Source: Fusarium oxysporum f. sp. lycopersici 4287
Taxonomy: Eukaryota > Ascomycota > Sordariomycetes > Hypocreales > Nectriaceae
Direction: 5' to 3'
Assembly (NCBI RefSeq): GCF_000149955.1
Contig: NC_030989.1
Coordinates: 1,502,341 to 1,566,340 of the forward strand
Length of the DNA stretch: 64,000 nt
In this document: positions 1 through 11,934 of the stretch, one piece after another
Layout: each line of letters begins with the position of its first letter
Position numbering within the stretch: position 1 is the stretch's first letter
Notes under the pieces: generated by a model
What the model was told of the DNA's origin: nothing
Seen by the model: the letters and a program-made list of their open reading frames with translations, nothing else
Database searches by the model: none
Program-made: the position numbers and the translations under genes

Positions 1-1490
1 GGGAAAGAGGGACGAGTAGTCAGCGCGCCAGGGGGGCCGGCGAAATCAGGAGCTTGGACAGGATCGCGGAAGCGACTGTACTTGTTGCGGTTGTGAGAAG
101 GGGTAGGAGGGTAAAACTCCCGGCGCTGCTGGCCGAATCCGCCATTGCTCTGGGCAGAGGGTCCCTTGTCAGGTTGCCCGTAGGATTGAGGATAAAATTC
201 AGGTGCATTAGGACGATAAGTACCGTTGCTGAAACCACGACGGGGGGCATTTCGACCAAACATGGACTGAGGTCCAGCACCGTTTGGGGGAGGGACTGCG
301 TAGCGAGGTTGGCTCTGTGCAGGAGTAGGAGGAGCCCACTGGTTGAACCGGCGCTCACCTGGAGCAGCAGTGCTTGGGCGAGAAGGAGGAGGCACAATGT
401 GAGAGCCAAAGCGCGTGGGCAGATTGGGGTGACGACTGTTCTGCAAGGCAGAAGAGGGACGTTGAGGCTGCAGAACGCCGTCATTGATATCAACAGCCTT
501 GTTAGGAGAGTCCGTGCCATTAGGACGCAGAGACATGATAGACTTCTGAGCGGCGTTTTTATCAGGGCATGCCTCTGCGATGGTCTCAAGAGCGCGTGCC
601 ACAGAGTCAGGACTGGAGTTGCTCATGGGCCACATGGATCGACGAGCATTGATCTGGTTCTCTATGTGCTTGATGGAGATTTCAAGTTGCTAAATACTTT
701 CGTCAGATTTGTCACAGTGATATAGAACAAACTGCGTACCTTGACCATCTCATCATGATCGGCGCTGGATCTGGTACCCTCAGAACCACCATCACGGACC
801 TTCGCCTTGAGAGACTTCAACTCATCCATGAGCTTCTCAAGATGACCCATGAGTTTGACGGCTTCGGCCTCCGCTTCTTGGCGTTTGCCCTTCTCATCCG
901 CCAGCTCGGTGCGAAGGTTGCCCAGGTTGTGACTTTGGTCATCAGCCTCTGCCTTGGCAAGGTTGGCCTCGATACTCATTCGCGCGATGGCCTTGTCCGT
1001 ATCCTCTTGATCGAGGGTCAGGTTCATAAGCGCATCAACAAGCTGGCTCGTCTCTGAGCTGATGATCTGCCCGACTTCCTGCAGCTTTGTGATAATCTCG
1101 TTGGATTCATTGGAAGAAACACCAGGCATGCGGCGAAGAGATGTCTGGATCTTCACAAGTATCTCTTGCGACATGCGAGCCTTTTCAAAGGCAGGCTGCG
1201 AGGCAATGTCAGTGGTTGACCCGGAGATGCGCTGCGACTTGAGTCGGATAGAAAAGCAAGCAAAAGGATGAAGAAACTCGTTGACTTACGTGATTGTTGG
1301 TCATCTGCTTGATCCTCTCGGATCGAGCAGATCCCGCGAGAGGTGTCGAGAAGTTGATACTCAACATGGTATTCGTGTTGGAAGGTTTGGTATCACGACT
1401 CCCAATGCTGGAAGACCACTTTGACGAGGGTTGACTCGGCGCGAAGTGACTGTCAGTAGAAGAGGACGTTTTATACTCGTGTGTCATCAT
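1..1490 (-). CDS. Coiled-coil protein of unknown function, 3' end outside the window
   Basis: I do not recognise this gene. The model starts at the ATG ending at 1490 (MMTHEYKTSSS). It has two introns: 1232-1289 (GTAAGT...CGCAG) and 690-739 (GTACGC...TTTAG with a CTGAC branch site), and it stays open to base 1. Exon 1 (67 codons) is Ser/Thr-rich. Exon 2 (164 codons) is charged and heptad-like (residues such as AEAEAVKLMGHLEKLMDELK), so probably coiled coil. The third exon becomes rich in Pro, Gln, Ser and Asn, with PPPSRPS and FYPQSYGQP motifs, and looks disordered. An alternative acceptor (intron end at 1197 instead of 1232) would remove 12 codons in frame. The layout suggests a scaffold or regulatory protein, but no catalytic motif is visible. 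Sure it is a gene; function unknown. Confidence 0.75.
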
Positions 1491-3081
1491 CGACAGAGCA
1501 AACTTGCTCGAGTATTGGAGAGTAGGAAAAGCACGATGCTCGGTAAGGAACAATAGGAATGAAGATAGGAATATGTGGAGGCCGAATGATGAGTGCACTT
1601 TACTGAGGAGGCTGAAAGTGTAGGAAAGAGGCTGAAAAAACAACTCCGAGCCAAAACCTTTTTGCTTGATATTCGTCCGGTGTTTGGCACACTCCGGGAT
1701 GAATCCTTTTTTGTTTGCCAAGCGAGAAAACAAGACTGATGGGTGACTTGAGGGTAATAGATGAAAGATATCAGCTTGCCCTCACGTAAATATCACCAAA
1801 GATCTTATATTTTGCGATCATGGGCGAATCCAGAAGTTACTGGATTAGAAATAGATAGAGAGAGAGAACCATAGGGGTCCTGAAACATATTCTCCTAAAT
1901 AGTTCCCTTTTGAGGCGACTGACTACTCGGTTGCCTGGCACTGGCACTGGCACTGCCAGTGACCAGCAACTCCTGCAGCTCAGGAACCCGGGTCCGGCCT
2001 GATTCAACAAGGTTGGAGATTAAAACCTTGCTAAGAGTGGTCAATGGGGCATTTTAGGGAGAGTTCCCCGGAAACAATAGCACTTGCTATGGCGCCTGGC
2101 TCAAGGGCCAAGAGAAGGAGTAGACAATCAGCCAGATGAGACTCGGGAACAAAGATCGAGACGAACACTCAGCAAAACAATAGGTGAAGGGATGAGACAG
2201 AGTGAAATTGAAACAGGCTGATATGTTCAAGCAATGCAGTTTGACTAATATCACGGAGCGCGTCCCCGTCAAATTGAGTTTATGATGTAAGTATATCAGG
2301 AGTCAGGGCAAAGAGAGTCATATCCGCTGTTTTCGACACTACACAAGACTTCAAGAACACCGTCAGACTTATACTAGACCCAAGAGCATTCCTCTCTTCT
2401 CCTTAGGTACTTTGCTCTTGGTGAATCGACATCCTCCGTAGATATCACACACAGGGCGCGCCCGTCGGTTATGAAGCAGGAGATGCATTGATGAGGGGCA
2501 CTGGGCATTATCAGTAAAGCAATGACCAGGTTTCATATCTCCCTCACCTTTTGTATATCACTGTACATGGTCACAATAAGGATAAGCAATCATCACTCTC
2601 AAGACATTCTATATTGTAACAAACTATTCAGATAATAAAGGTGCAAAACTGGGTTGCTGCCCCTTCTCGATCAAAAGGGGAAGACTTCCTAGGGTACAGA
2701 CATCAGCAAAGGTCCTTGAGACTAAACGAGTGCTGAACCTGGAGTTCGATCGTTGATCCGGATGAGAGAGCGCGTGCGCATCGGGTCCAGATATGGTAGG
2801 TCGGGATTTGGGGCGGAAACCTGCGACACCGTGATTTGGTTAAAAAGATATGTGATGTTTCGAAACTTGAAAACCTTGATGTGTGAGATGAGAGTCGTAA
2901 TTTTTGATGGGAGTCATGCCGAGGATCGTATATAGATGACAACGGAGGAATTCCGGAAAAAGCGGAGACTTCAAGTCTGTTGATCACCAGGAATTCTTAG
3001 TGGTGCTCTTCAGCCAGTTGATATGGACTCTGCTAACCTGCGAGAGTCCTAGAGAGCGTTGTTGACAAGCCAAAAATTAGC
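1491..3081. other. Intergenic region, no gene supported
   Basis: This is the upstream region of the coiled-coil gene and the downstream region of the splicing-factor gene. It holds only short, unconvincing reading frames. The one structured element I see is a three-fold CTGGCA tandem ending in a perfect 17-bp inverted repeat, listed separately. Confidence 0.6.
1945..1961. repeat. 17-bp perfect inverted repeat (CACTGGCA-C-TGCCAGTG)
   Basis: The two 8-bp arms are exact reverse complements around a single C. The left arm overlaps a tandem CTGGCA CTGGCA CTGGCA that starts near 1935. It lies about 455 bp upstream of the coiled-coil gene's start codon. It could be a dimer-binding site or a chance product of the tandem repeat. 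Confidence 0.5.
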
Positions 3082-4925
3082 TTAGATTGCCCGGGTACGT
3101 GAGAACAAACTGCTGTAGACGGCATCTACAACAGGTGACGCGTCGATCATTCGTCCGCCGAAGTATCGGCCATTTAGGCCCTTGATGGCATTCTCGCCGC
3201 CCTGGACTTTGTCAAATTTGAGATAGATGTCACCCTTGGAGTTGGGGTCAGCCGAGATGTGAACCACATGTCCATACTTGCTCTCGGCCTCTTGACGAAC
3301 ATCGTCCTCGAGCTCCTTGACCCAATCGGTGCCCTCCTCTCTGTGAATTGTCAGCATTTGTTCAAAGTGAAATGGCGGAGATACGTACTCTTCAGGATCA
3401 AACATGTTGTGTAACACAACACAGCGACTGGCCATGTTGACATTAACAGGCAATGGCTTCGTCTCCGTCTTAGGTTTAAGCACCTGGCGCTCGTCATGGC
3501 CGTTGGTGGCGCTATCGTCGGTTCGGGCGAGTTTCCTCATCAATGCATCGCGACTATAGTTGTTAAAGTTCACACCAGCGACATCGGTGTCATCAAGAGC
3601 ACTAGCACCTCCAGTCTTCTCATTGTCTCGACCGCCGGCTCGGTCGAAGGTTGAGGACTGAGGGCCTCGTCCGCCGGAACCAGAGAAAGCTGAACCTTGG
3701 AAGTTCTGGTTTTGATTCTGTCCGGAAAATCTCTGCAACATGTTGGCAGTACTCTCAGGGGTAAACTTATCGTTTCCGAGTCCAACACGGATAGGACGTC
3801 CCGCTAAATCAAAGCCGTTCATCTTCTCCAGTGCCTCTCGTGCCTGACCAGCATCACGGAACCTGGGAACGTCAGTGAATAGTACAGTGAATGGATAAAG
3901 GAACTTACTGGACAAAGCCATAGCCGCGGCTGCGGCCGTTCTCATCTTTTTGGAGTTGAACGAATTCAAGCTCACCGAATGGCTCAAAAACAGCCTGCAA
4001 GTCTTGTTCGGTGACGTTGAAGTGAATGTTGCCGACATAAAGGCGGTGGAAAGGGATAGAATTGGGGTGAGGTCCCGAAGCTTCAGGGTTTCGGGCTTGC
4101 CGGTTTTTCTCGGCTTCTGTGACTTGTACGATGACAGGAATACCTAAAAGCTTCTGTCCAGTAAGTTGAAGAGCCTGAGTAACGGATTCCTCATTTTTGA
4201 ACTCGACATAACCAACTCTGCATATTGTTAGCGATTAGACTCTAGAATAGGTTTAGCTCGGCTTACCCCTTGGATCTTTGGCTAATACGGTCCTTGACAA
4301 TTTGAGCCTCATTGACAGGTCCAACCTTCTCAAAGAATTCCTTCAGCTCGCGAGTGCGCAGACGAGCGGCAAGTTGCTGCACAAAAACAGTGCGACGATC
4401 TCTTTCGTCCTCGGTAAGCTGAGGGTTGCCTTCTTCACGCTTGGTTTCGCGACGTTCGTCGTCGCGACCGCGTCCATAATCACGGTTTCTTCGGTCGCGG
4501 TCTCTGCGGTCACGGTGATCCCGGTCGTCACGGGGGCGGTAATGGCGGTATGGAGAGCGAGATCGTGAACGTGAACGTCGTCCACCTCTGTAGTAATCAC
4601 CATCTCTGTTTCGGCGTGAGTGACGGCGGTCGCTATCACGGCTGCGGCTTCTCCTCCTACTTTTATGACTTCCAGCATCGCTTCGAGGCGTTCCTACATC
4701 GGGTGTACCCCTGCGGCTTCGGTTGGGGCTGTCCCTACGATCTCGGCGTCGCCCATGATCGCGGTCGCGATGTCGACTTCCGTCTCTATCACGGCCACGA
4801 TCACGTTCCCTATCCCTCCGTTCGGGCTCGTCTCGCGTTCTATCCTCCACAGGGATCTTAGTCTTCTGTTCAGAGGTATCCTTCGCGGTGGCGTCCAGGA
4901 GTGCTTCCACGTCCAAGGTAGCCAT
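3082..4925 (-). CDS. RBM39/CAPER-like RNA-binding splicing factor (CC1-like, Rsd1 type)
   Basis: Three introns (4218-4266, 3863-3908, 3341-3388) join to 566 codons. The order is an N-terminal RS/RD-rich domain (residues about 30-170, dense RDRDR and SRSRSRS runs), RRM1 beginning near [23 protein letters not shown]2 with [20 protein letters not shown] and RGYGFVQF, a spacer rich in Gln/Asn/Gly, and a C-terminal atypical RRM starting near [12 protein letters not shown] and including [20 protein letters not shown]. This RS-RRM-RRM-UHM order is that of the CC1-like splicing factor family (human RBM39, fission yeast Rsd1). These are nuclear proteins that bridge U2AF and U2 snRNP components during 3' splice-site recognition. 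The start ATG precedes [16 protein letters not shown], typical of the family. Confidence 0.88.
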
Positions 4926-5481
4926 GATGTCTGTGTAAGTCTGGTAAAACTCCGATTTGGGACTCGTTGGTGATTTAGCACCAGGTATATGTTTGCTCGT
5001 GAGTTTCTTCCGCCGGGTGATTTGATAATTACTGTCGTCGGGTGGGAAATTTGTTGGGGGGAGGTTGCCTTGAAAACTCCTGATGGGTCAAGCTTTTGGC
5101 TGAACGGAAAGTCCCAAGCGTCTAGCTTGCACGTGACGAGACACGTGGCGAGTACCGCGGCCACCACGTCGGCAATGCCGCAAGATACAGAGAAGCAGAG
5201 AAGCAGAAAATATCCATCAAAGGGTTTATTATTAAAGTAACTCTGTCCAAGAATAGACCGACCCATTGGGCAAACCAGTCCCAACCATTAAAACTATTTA
5301 TGAGAATGATTCATCGCCATTAATGTCAGTGACCACCATGTTCGTTACCATCCATAAAATCATGACTGCGCCGTACAACCCAGTGTTCACCAACTACTAT
5401 GAAAGCAAGACAGATATATACTGTGTCCTGGCTTGAATTGGTTCTCTTTGCGCCAGGCAGATTTCGTGCATTATTACAGAC
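4926..5481. other. Intergenic region between two minus-strand genes
   Basis: It contains the promoter and leader of the splicing-factor gene and the 3' end of the fatty-acid hydroxylase gene. Reading frames here are short and overlap nothing recognisable. Confidence 0.6.
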
Positions 5482-6681
5482 TTATTTCGTCTTCTTGGTG
5501 TTGTAGATCAGCTCAGTACCAAACACACTGTCCCAGAACTTGCTCGTCACACCGAAACCGAGTTCATAGTCAAGGAAGTGGTGAGCAAGATGGTACTTCT
5601 TGAGTTCCTTGTACCACAGAGGAAGGTCTTGGTGGTGAAGGAAGTAATGTGTGAGATCGTAGCAGACGTATCCGAAGATGCCGCCACAGTAGGCTGCAGT
5701 AGCAGCATACCAGTTGTGGAAGAGTACAGCATGTGCAAACTTCCAGAAAGGAGCGGCCAAAGCAGCGAAGAGCGTAGGAGGCATAACAAGACGATACTTG
5801 TCCATAGGCAGATAATGATGGATGCCGTGAAGGATGAAATGAAGTGTAATTCCAACACGGTTGTCAGGCAGGTAGCTATAAAAGTTAGCGGCAAGCTCAG
5901 GAGTAAATGATTGGGAAACATACTAGTCAAGATGGAACAGGAAGCGATGCAGGACATATTCAATGATGGTCCAGAAGAACACGCCAAAAAGCCAGTAGCC
6001 CACAGTAAAGAGCTGGTTGTCAAAACCTTGAGAAGCAACCCAGGTACCGTACGCGACGCAAGGCAGCCAGACCATAGGAACAACCCACCAGGCGGTCTTG
6101 GAGAGAGGCTCAAGGAAGTTACCAAACAAAGGCGCAGACTGGCCTCCCTTGTAGTGGCGAGGGCGATGGACCTGATCAAGATAGAATTCTTTGGAGAAAC
6201 CGCCGAACCAGATCTGAGGGAAGAGGGGTCGGTTCAGGTCGAGAAACTTGTTCTTCTTGTAGTCCAAGTTATAGTCTGTATCCTTGCTCAAGTCCTCCGC
6301 GCAAGACATTCCGGTTCGGGGGTGGACGGAGCCATTGGCGTCTCCGTTGGCTTCACCATTGGGTAGCTTTGCATTTCCGTTGCCGTTGGCCTTTCCGTTG
6401 GCGTGTCCATTTACAGCCTTTTCAGAGACGAGAAATCCAACAAGGTTCTCGTCGAGAATCTCGTAGGCAGAGTCAGAGTGTGTATGAGAATCAGAATCTT
6501 TAAGGATCTCTTCGATATCGCGACCGGCGTATTCGAGAATATATTCGGGACCGCCAGGATGATCCTCAACAAAATCGGTGATATCGTAGACCTTGTTGCC
6601 GATGGTGACATAGCAGGAGTCACCAGAGTTATGCGCTTCGACCTCAGCGCGAGTGAAAGTTGGTAGAGTACGTCCAGGCAT
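5482..6681 (-). CDS. SCS7: Fatty-acid (sphingolipid) alpha-hydroxylase, Scs7/FA2H family
   Basis: One intron (5876-5923) joins 383 codons starting at MPGRTLPTFTRAEVEAHNSG. Residues about 9-85 form a cytochrome b5 domain with the heme-ligand HPGG at 41-44. A low-complexity Asn-Gly linker follows (91-117), then a membrane-embedded di-iron hydroxylase domain with the His clusters HRFLFH, HFILHGIHH, HYFLHH and HLAHH. This is the family architecture: the b5 domain feeds electrons to the di-iron centre, which 2-hydroxylates the very-long-chain fatty acid of ceramide in the ER. The C-terminus ends in Lys/Thr (NTKKTK), compatible with an ER-retrieval signal. The upstream in-frame GTG at 6753 was rejected because the ATG at 6681 gives a normal b5 N-terminus. 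Confidence 0.93.
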
Positions 6682-8883
6682 TTTGTTGAAGCAGCGGTCG
6701 GAACGTACGGGTCGAGATGAGGATTGGGAGGCAAGGCGATTGAAGCAGCGCACAAGCAGAGGTGCTCCTTGTCGACAACCAAGGAGGATTGAAAAAGGAG
6801 GGAAACTGAAGGAGAGTGGAGGATAGAATGATTGAAGCCTTGGGAGGAGGGTTAAGGATTAAGTTAAAAAAGGTTTAATATCAAACGGTCAAGGGAATGA
6901 ATGAAAGGGCGGCGTGAGCGGCAAGTGAAAGTCGCCGCACAGGGGTCCATCCAGGGGATATTTTTTTTAATGAGGATCCCCATCCGTGTTAGTAGAAGAG
7001 TGGCGCTACAATGACCATAAAACATGCCACAACATTCGGGATACAAGACCTGATATCAGAGTATTTGCCGGAACGACAAATAAGTCAGTGTTTATATTGA
7101 AATTAGCGGTGGACGATTGGTCCTTGAGTGATTGAGGTTGAAGGAAATGATCAAGTGTTAGTGATGGTAACACGGTCCCTAATTCCATGCAATTGACGCC
7201 TAGCTGAGCCTGTCAATGCTGAAAGTAGATCAAGATTTACCAAGTAATAACAATCTGGCATTCTGCAATGGACATTGCAGCATCACATGCAAGACTCGGT
7301 ATCATCGTGCACTGTGAGGTAGGTTTTTATACACTTCATACACTCTATACATCGTAATCGTAATATTCGTATCCAAATGTCAGCGTTCAAGCACTCAGAT
7401 GATGTACATTATTTACTTTTCGCTTATGTTATCTTTCCTATCTGGGTAATTCGGGACCGAAAAGTCTATCGATCAGTCGATCAATGGGCTTACGAATTCC
7501 TATTCATCTCCTTAGCGGGGACAATGAATGGCTGCATTTCAGAAAACATCGGAATCTCAGTGACCCGTATGCTCCGATTACTGCATTGTACTGCCAAGGA
7601 TTATTTTCCGAAGAAGCCGGATCTCCTTTACTAGATGAGCTCCACCAAAACAAAACCTCAAGCTCATCTAACTACTGGTTCTTCCACAGCATCCCGTGCG
7701 ACCTTGACCTTGAGAATATGAGCGGGCCTTTCAGGATAGGAGAGGATCATGTCACAGTACTTTAAAAAGTAAAGTGTGACATCTGCGCAGAGTCCGTGAT
7801 ATATGATGTCCTTAGTCGATTTACCCAAATACAGAGCTCACGATGCCAATCAAGTCTTCTATTTGTAAATGACTAGACCAAGCCATTTACAAGTGAGGCT
7901 GAAACTGAAAATGGATAAGAGGCAACTGAACTCTTGAAACATTTCCCATTTGGCAAGTTTCCTTGATTTGCTTGATTGCAAGAAAATGCTGTCGAAGATG
8001 GGTGTAAGTGGGCAGCCCTCTTACCACCACCTAACAACCTTGGAAGTCAGCAATAAACGTCAGCATTGGATTAGTAGGTAAGTAGCTAGGACTTCGCTTT
8101 CTACACAAGCCTCAAGGAGCAAGAAAGCTTCTGATCCTAGGTAAGCCCAGGTCCCAAAAACAATTAGTCCAAAGGCACCTGAGCCTGTACTAAATTTACC
8201 AAAGTCTTGTTGTCACTTAGAATACTTAGGTAGAGGTGCTAAGTTCTCTGGCCTCCCTTTGACAGGGTCGGCATTCACGTCTTATCTCTAGAATGGATTA
8301 TATCGTATTTCAACTTAATATTAACAAGCCTTTGGAATTGAAACGCCAAGACATGTTTACGTATTGTCTGGCTGAGCCTCATCTTCAATTGCCGAGCCAC
8401 AAGTGGTGGGTTGAGCTTCGCAATCAACTCGAATACAGAGTCAAGTTCGAGTCCATGAGAGGCCTCTCGCCCAACCGTTTGCTACCCAATCTTAGCCTAG
8501 GCTTTTGCTTAGCATGTGCCTGAAGCGGAAATCCCATCAGCCCAATCAGCGCCACGTCCAATGCTAATCAGGAATCGCCTTCGGGAGCTGAAAGCTGGAG
8601 CCACTTCTTACTCCCTCCCTCCTAGCAACGAACCCCAAAGCCCAGCCACAACAAATCCCGTCATCAGTGTGACCTGCTCTACTAGGTCGACTACCTAATC
8701 TGCATGTCACACTCACTCTCTTCCTCTCTTGGCATATCAAGTTTTTAAACCTCCTCTTGGCCTTTTGCTGCGACCATACCTTTGTCCTTTATCTTGTTAC
8801 CTATCCTCTAGACCTTTTGGACTCTACTCGCATTACGCCCCTTGCTGAACAACCCCGCCATAGGGCTGCATCACTAACTTACC
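6682..8883. other. Divergent intergenic region between SCS7 and HET-C
   Basis: It holds the promoters of both flanking genes. A pyrimidine-rich stretch (about 8690-8780) precedes the HET-C start. One short ATG-initiated frame at 7484-7765 is listed separately as a weak candidate. The rest shows nothing I can name. Confidence 0.55.
7484..7765 (+). CDS. Weak candidate: small hypothetical ORF, 93 aa
   Basis: It begins with a true ATG and reads MGLRIPIHLLSGDNEWLHF, ending at a TAA. Codon choice is not obviously random, but there is no signal peptide, no domain and no visible intron, and the length is within what chance gives. A second overlapping frame (7377-7634) is also open, which lowers confidence. 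Without transcript support it should be treated as doubtful. Confidence 0.2.
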   Translation: MGLRIPIHLLSGDNEWLHFRKHRNLSDPYAPITALYCQGLFSEEAGSPLLDELHQNKTSSSSNYWFFHSIPCDLDLENMSGPFRIGEDHVTVL

Positions 8884-11418
8884 ATGCCGTCATTCTCCAT
8901 GCCGCGGGGTTCGTGGTTACTGCTGATCGCAGTATGCCTCATCCTGCTTCCCGGCAAAGCTGAAGCCTTCGGTGCTGGAAACATTCCTTCAATCGCTCAG
9001 GTCAGTATTAGACCTCACCCACGGCAAATTCTCTCCCTCCTATTGACACGCGCATAGGTCGAAGGTCACAACTGGCGCCATGGAGGTAAATTACCCCTCC
9101 ATATCGATCCCGTTACATCGCGTTGCTCACATCATTTTCAGACATTGAGGATATGCTCGAGACGATCGCCTTCCTTCACGGAAAGAAATGGACTTCTATG
9201 CTTATCAAACGTACCTACTTTGGAAATTGGTTACGCGACTATTCTCAGGCCGTTGATATCGGCAGTTTGAAGGGTGTCAATGCCGAGACTATTCGCATTC
9301 TTGTATGAGCCCGCTGCTTTGCGCCACCGATGACTCTCTTTGATGCTTACATGATCGACAGGTTTGGGTTCTCTCTTTTATGGCTCACGGCTATGCTACC
9401 GGCGAATTCGAAGTCACCGCGGACCGTCTCGGCGTCTATCGTCCAGAAGAGCACATCGACAATCCTCTCGGTTACGGAGATGGAGTTGATGCGCGGACTT
9501 TTGATAAACGTTTGCGAGGGCCCGTCGAGAAAATAGAAACCGAAATCGACTCTCGGACGGGCATGAAAAACTATATCGCAAACGAGAATGGAAATTGGGC
9601 AACCAGCGCCGCTTATCTGCGATACAGCTTCGCCAGAAGCATCCACTATGGTCGTCTTTACACCAGCGGTTCCAAGAAAGGAAACGAAGATGACCTCTGC
9701 GAGGCTTTGAGATGTCTTGGTCAGGCGCTGCACACCATGGAAGACTTCAGTGCCCACAGCAACTACTGTGAGCTTGCCCTTCGAGAGCTTGGCTACCACT
9801 CTGTGTTCCCCCATTGCGGTGCGCATACCGAGATCCATCTTCATGGAAAGCGCGTATATCCCCTTGTGACTGGCACATTTGGCGCCGTCGACTTCTTGCA
9901 TTCCGTCATTGGAGAGGCCTCGGATCACTTCACGCAGTCTGAGGTTGACGAAGTCGATGTTGCACTCAAGAACGCCGAGGGCGCTTCCAACCGATCTGGT
10001 GGTGGTGGCGGTGGTGAACGATCCCTACTTGGAGGTTTCCTTGGAATCAAGTCCAGTCCCTCTGACTTCATCGGCTTGGTTTCAAAGCTTCCCGGTGTCG
10101 GTGACGGATTCGCCGCTCAGGCTCGAGACCTGAAGGCCAGCTCTGAAGCCCAAGAACAGCGCAACATGAGCTACCAGCAGACCCGCGGTGACCTCTCTCG
10201 TGACAATGCTAACCAAGTTCCCGGCATGAGTCCCGATTTCGACCCTGTTGAGACAGCCCGCAAGATCTATCCTATTCTCGAGTTCCGCGACAAAATTGTC
10301 AAGGCCATCAGCCGCGGTATTGCCAAGGTCCCTGGCCTTGAGAAACTTCTTGAGAAGATTAGCGAGACCCTCACTGCCTTCATCTTGGGTCTTCTTGCTC
10401 CTTTCATCCGACCTATCATCAACCAGGTCTCAAAGGTTCTCAAGGACGGTTCTTCCGGCGTCATCACGGCCAGTGCTAAATCTCAATATGAGCCTTGGGA
10501 CAATCCCCAGTGCTCTGATCCTACTCACTCCATGTTATCCAAGGACCATTTCACCAACATTCTGAACTCGTGTGCTGGGCGTATCGCCGCTACCATTCTC
10601 CAGTACACAGTTCCGTAAGCCAACCCCACTATCCCGCAATAACTATCATAGCTAACCATCCTAGTCGCGTCCTCTATGCTTGGGAAAACACTGGGGTCTC
10701 TGTCGACGAAGTCGTCAACGACGTCCTCCGTGCGTTCCACCACCCTGCTGCTCGCGACGACCATATCGAGATCCAACGTGACATGTTCAAGACTGTCAAG
10801 AAGTGGGCTGACGAGCACCCCCGCCGCCACGAGCTTGCTCATCTTCTCTCCTCCGACTCTGTCAAGAATCATAAGAACCACATTCTTAACCAAGTCCAAG
10901 GCAACAGCCGCAGTATTGGTGGTGGTGGCTGCAACCATGGGACATTTGGCGATATGGCTAATGCTGGACATGGCAAGGTTGCAGGATCCTTGTGGTCTCA
11001 AGTCAAGACCCGCGATCTTGACTCGTTGGAAGGTAAAGATGGTAATCCAGCTGCAGGCTACCTCTCGAGCTCTCCTGCACCGCCAAGCCAGTCTTCGTTT
11101 GAGTACGGTCAGAACCCCAACTACGCAGCTTCCAACTCGGGGCACTCTCAGCAAGGTGGATATGGTGCTCCTCCACCCCAGCCTCCGTATGGTGGTGGTT
11201 ATGGGGGACCCCCTCAACCTCAGTACGGAGCTCCCCCAGGTCAATATGGCGGTCCTCCCCCAGGTCAGTATGGGGCTCCTCCCCCTCAACAATACGGCGG
11301 CCCGGGATACGGTGCGCCTCAGTATCCTCCATACGGTCAGCAGGGCTACGGTGGACCGCCTCCTGGTCAGCAACCTCCTGGATGGGGTCAATACCCTGGT
11401 TCACGACACGGTTACTAG
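8884..11418 (+). CDS. het-c: HET-C heterokaryon incompatibility protein
   Basis: Five exons (introns 9001-9057, 9086-9141, 9303-9361, 10615-10664) give 770 codons. The N-terminus MPSFSMPRGSWLLLIAVCLI is a signal peptide cleaved near AEAFGAGN. The conserved HET-C core follows: NIPSIAQVEGHNWRHGDIED, the KRTYFGNWLRDYSQAVDIG segment, ALHTMEDFSAHSNYCELAL and FPHCGAHTEIHLHGKRVYPL. A GGGGGGE tract sits near residue 270. The tail (about the last 130 residues) is Pro/Gly/Gln/Tyr-rich with PPPGQYGAPPP-like repeats. In Neurospora crassa, allelic differences in HET-C trigger heterokaryon incompatibility, and the protein is secreted or plasma-membrane associated. The gene looks intact; its recognition specificity cannot be read from one sequence. 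Confidence 0.93.
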
Positions 11419-11934
11419 AAGGTTTAGATTAGACGCAAGGTCAAAAACGTAAGGAAGGAATGATATATACGACCACGGACTAGGGGATTGGATAAGGAAC
11501 TTTTAGGGTCAGCCAAGAATAAGGCTGAGATGAATTGGTAACGGCCGTTTTGATATCCAATACCCAGGGGAGAAGAGGCAGCCGGTTTTTTGTTGCACTA
11601 AAGATGTGTTTACTTCCTCAATAGCAAGATTTTTGAAATACCGTACATGCTCGTTAATATAACGCTGCATATCTACCATCTTGGCTGGGTATCAAAGCGA
11701 TATAGCCCAAGTGATGCTGCTCCCTGAGCGCACGCTATGTCGCCATCTGTTAATCCTGAGAACTCCCAATCCCATGCAGTACAAATGAGAATAAAAGAAG
11801 CTGACATGCCCAAGTTGAATAACAAAGCCGAATGCTCCATCTTAGATTCTGGCCCGCTATCCTACCATTGAAAGACTCCCACTCCCCTACCATATATCCA
11901 AACAAAAACGTCTTCTCGTGATGATGTAGTGCGA
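11419..11934. other. Convergent 3' intergenic region (HET-C / PP2C)
   Basis: It holds the 3' untranslated regions of two genes that end towards each other. No reading frame or RNA gene is visible. Confidence 0.6.

Noticed and set aside
20..589. 189-codon minus-strand frame at the left edge
   Set aside because: It is a shadow of the third exon of the coiled-coil gene, which stays open to base 1 in another minus-strand frame.
4343..5284. Several long frames over the splicing-factor N-terminus
   Set aside because: RS/RD-repeat DNA is open in several frames; only one continues into the RRM domains.
10525..11418. Long frames in other phases and antisense over HET-C
   Set aside because: They arise from the Pro/Gly/Gln repeat; the spliced HET-C model explains the region.
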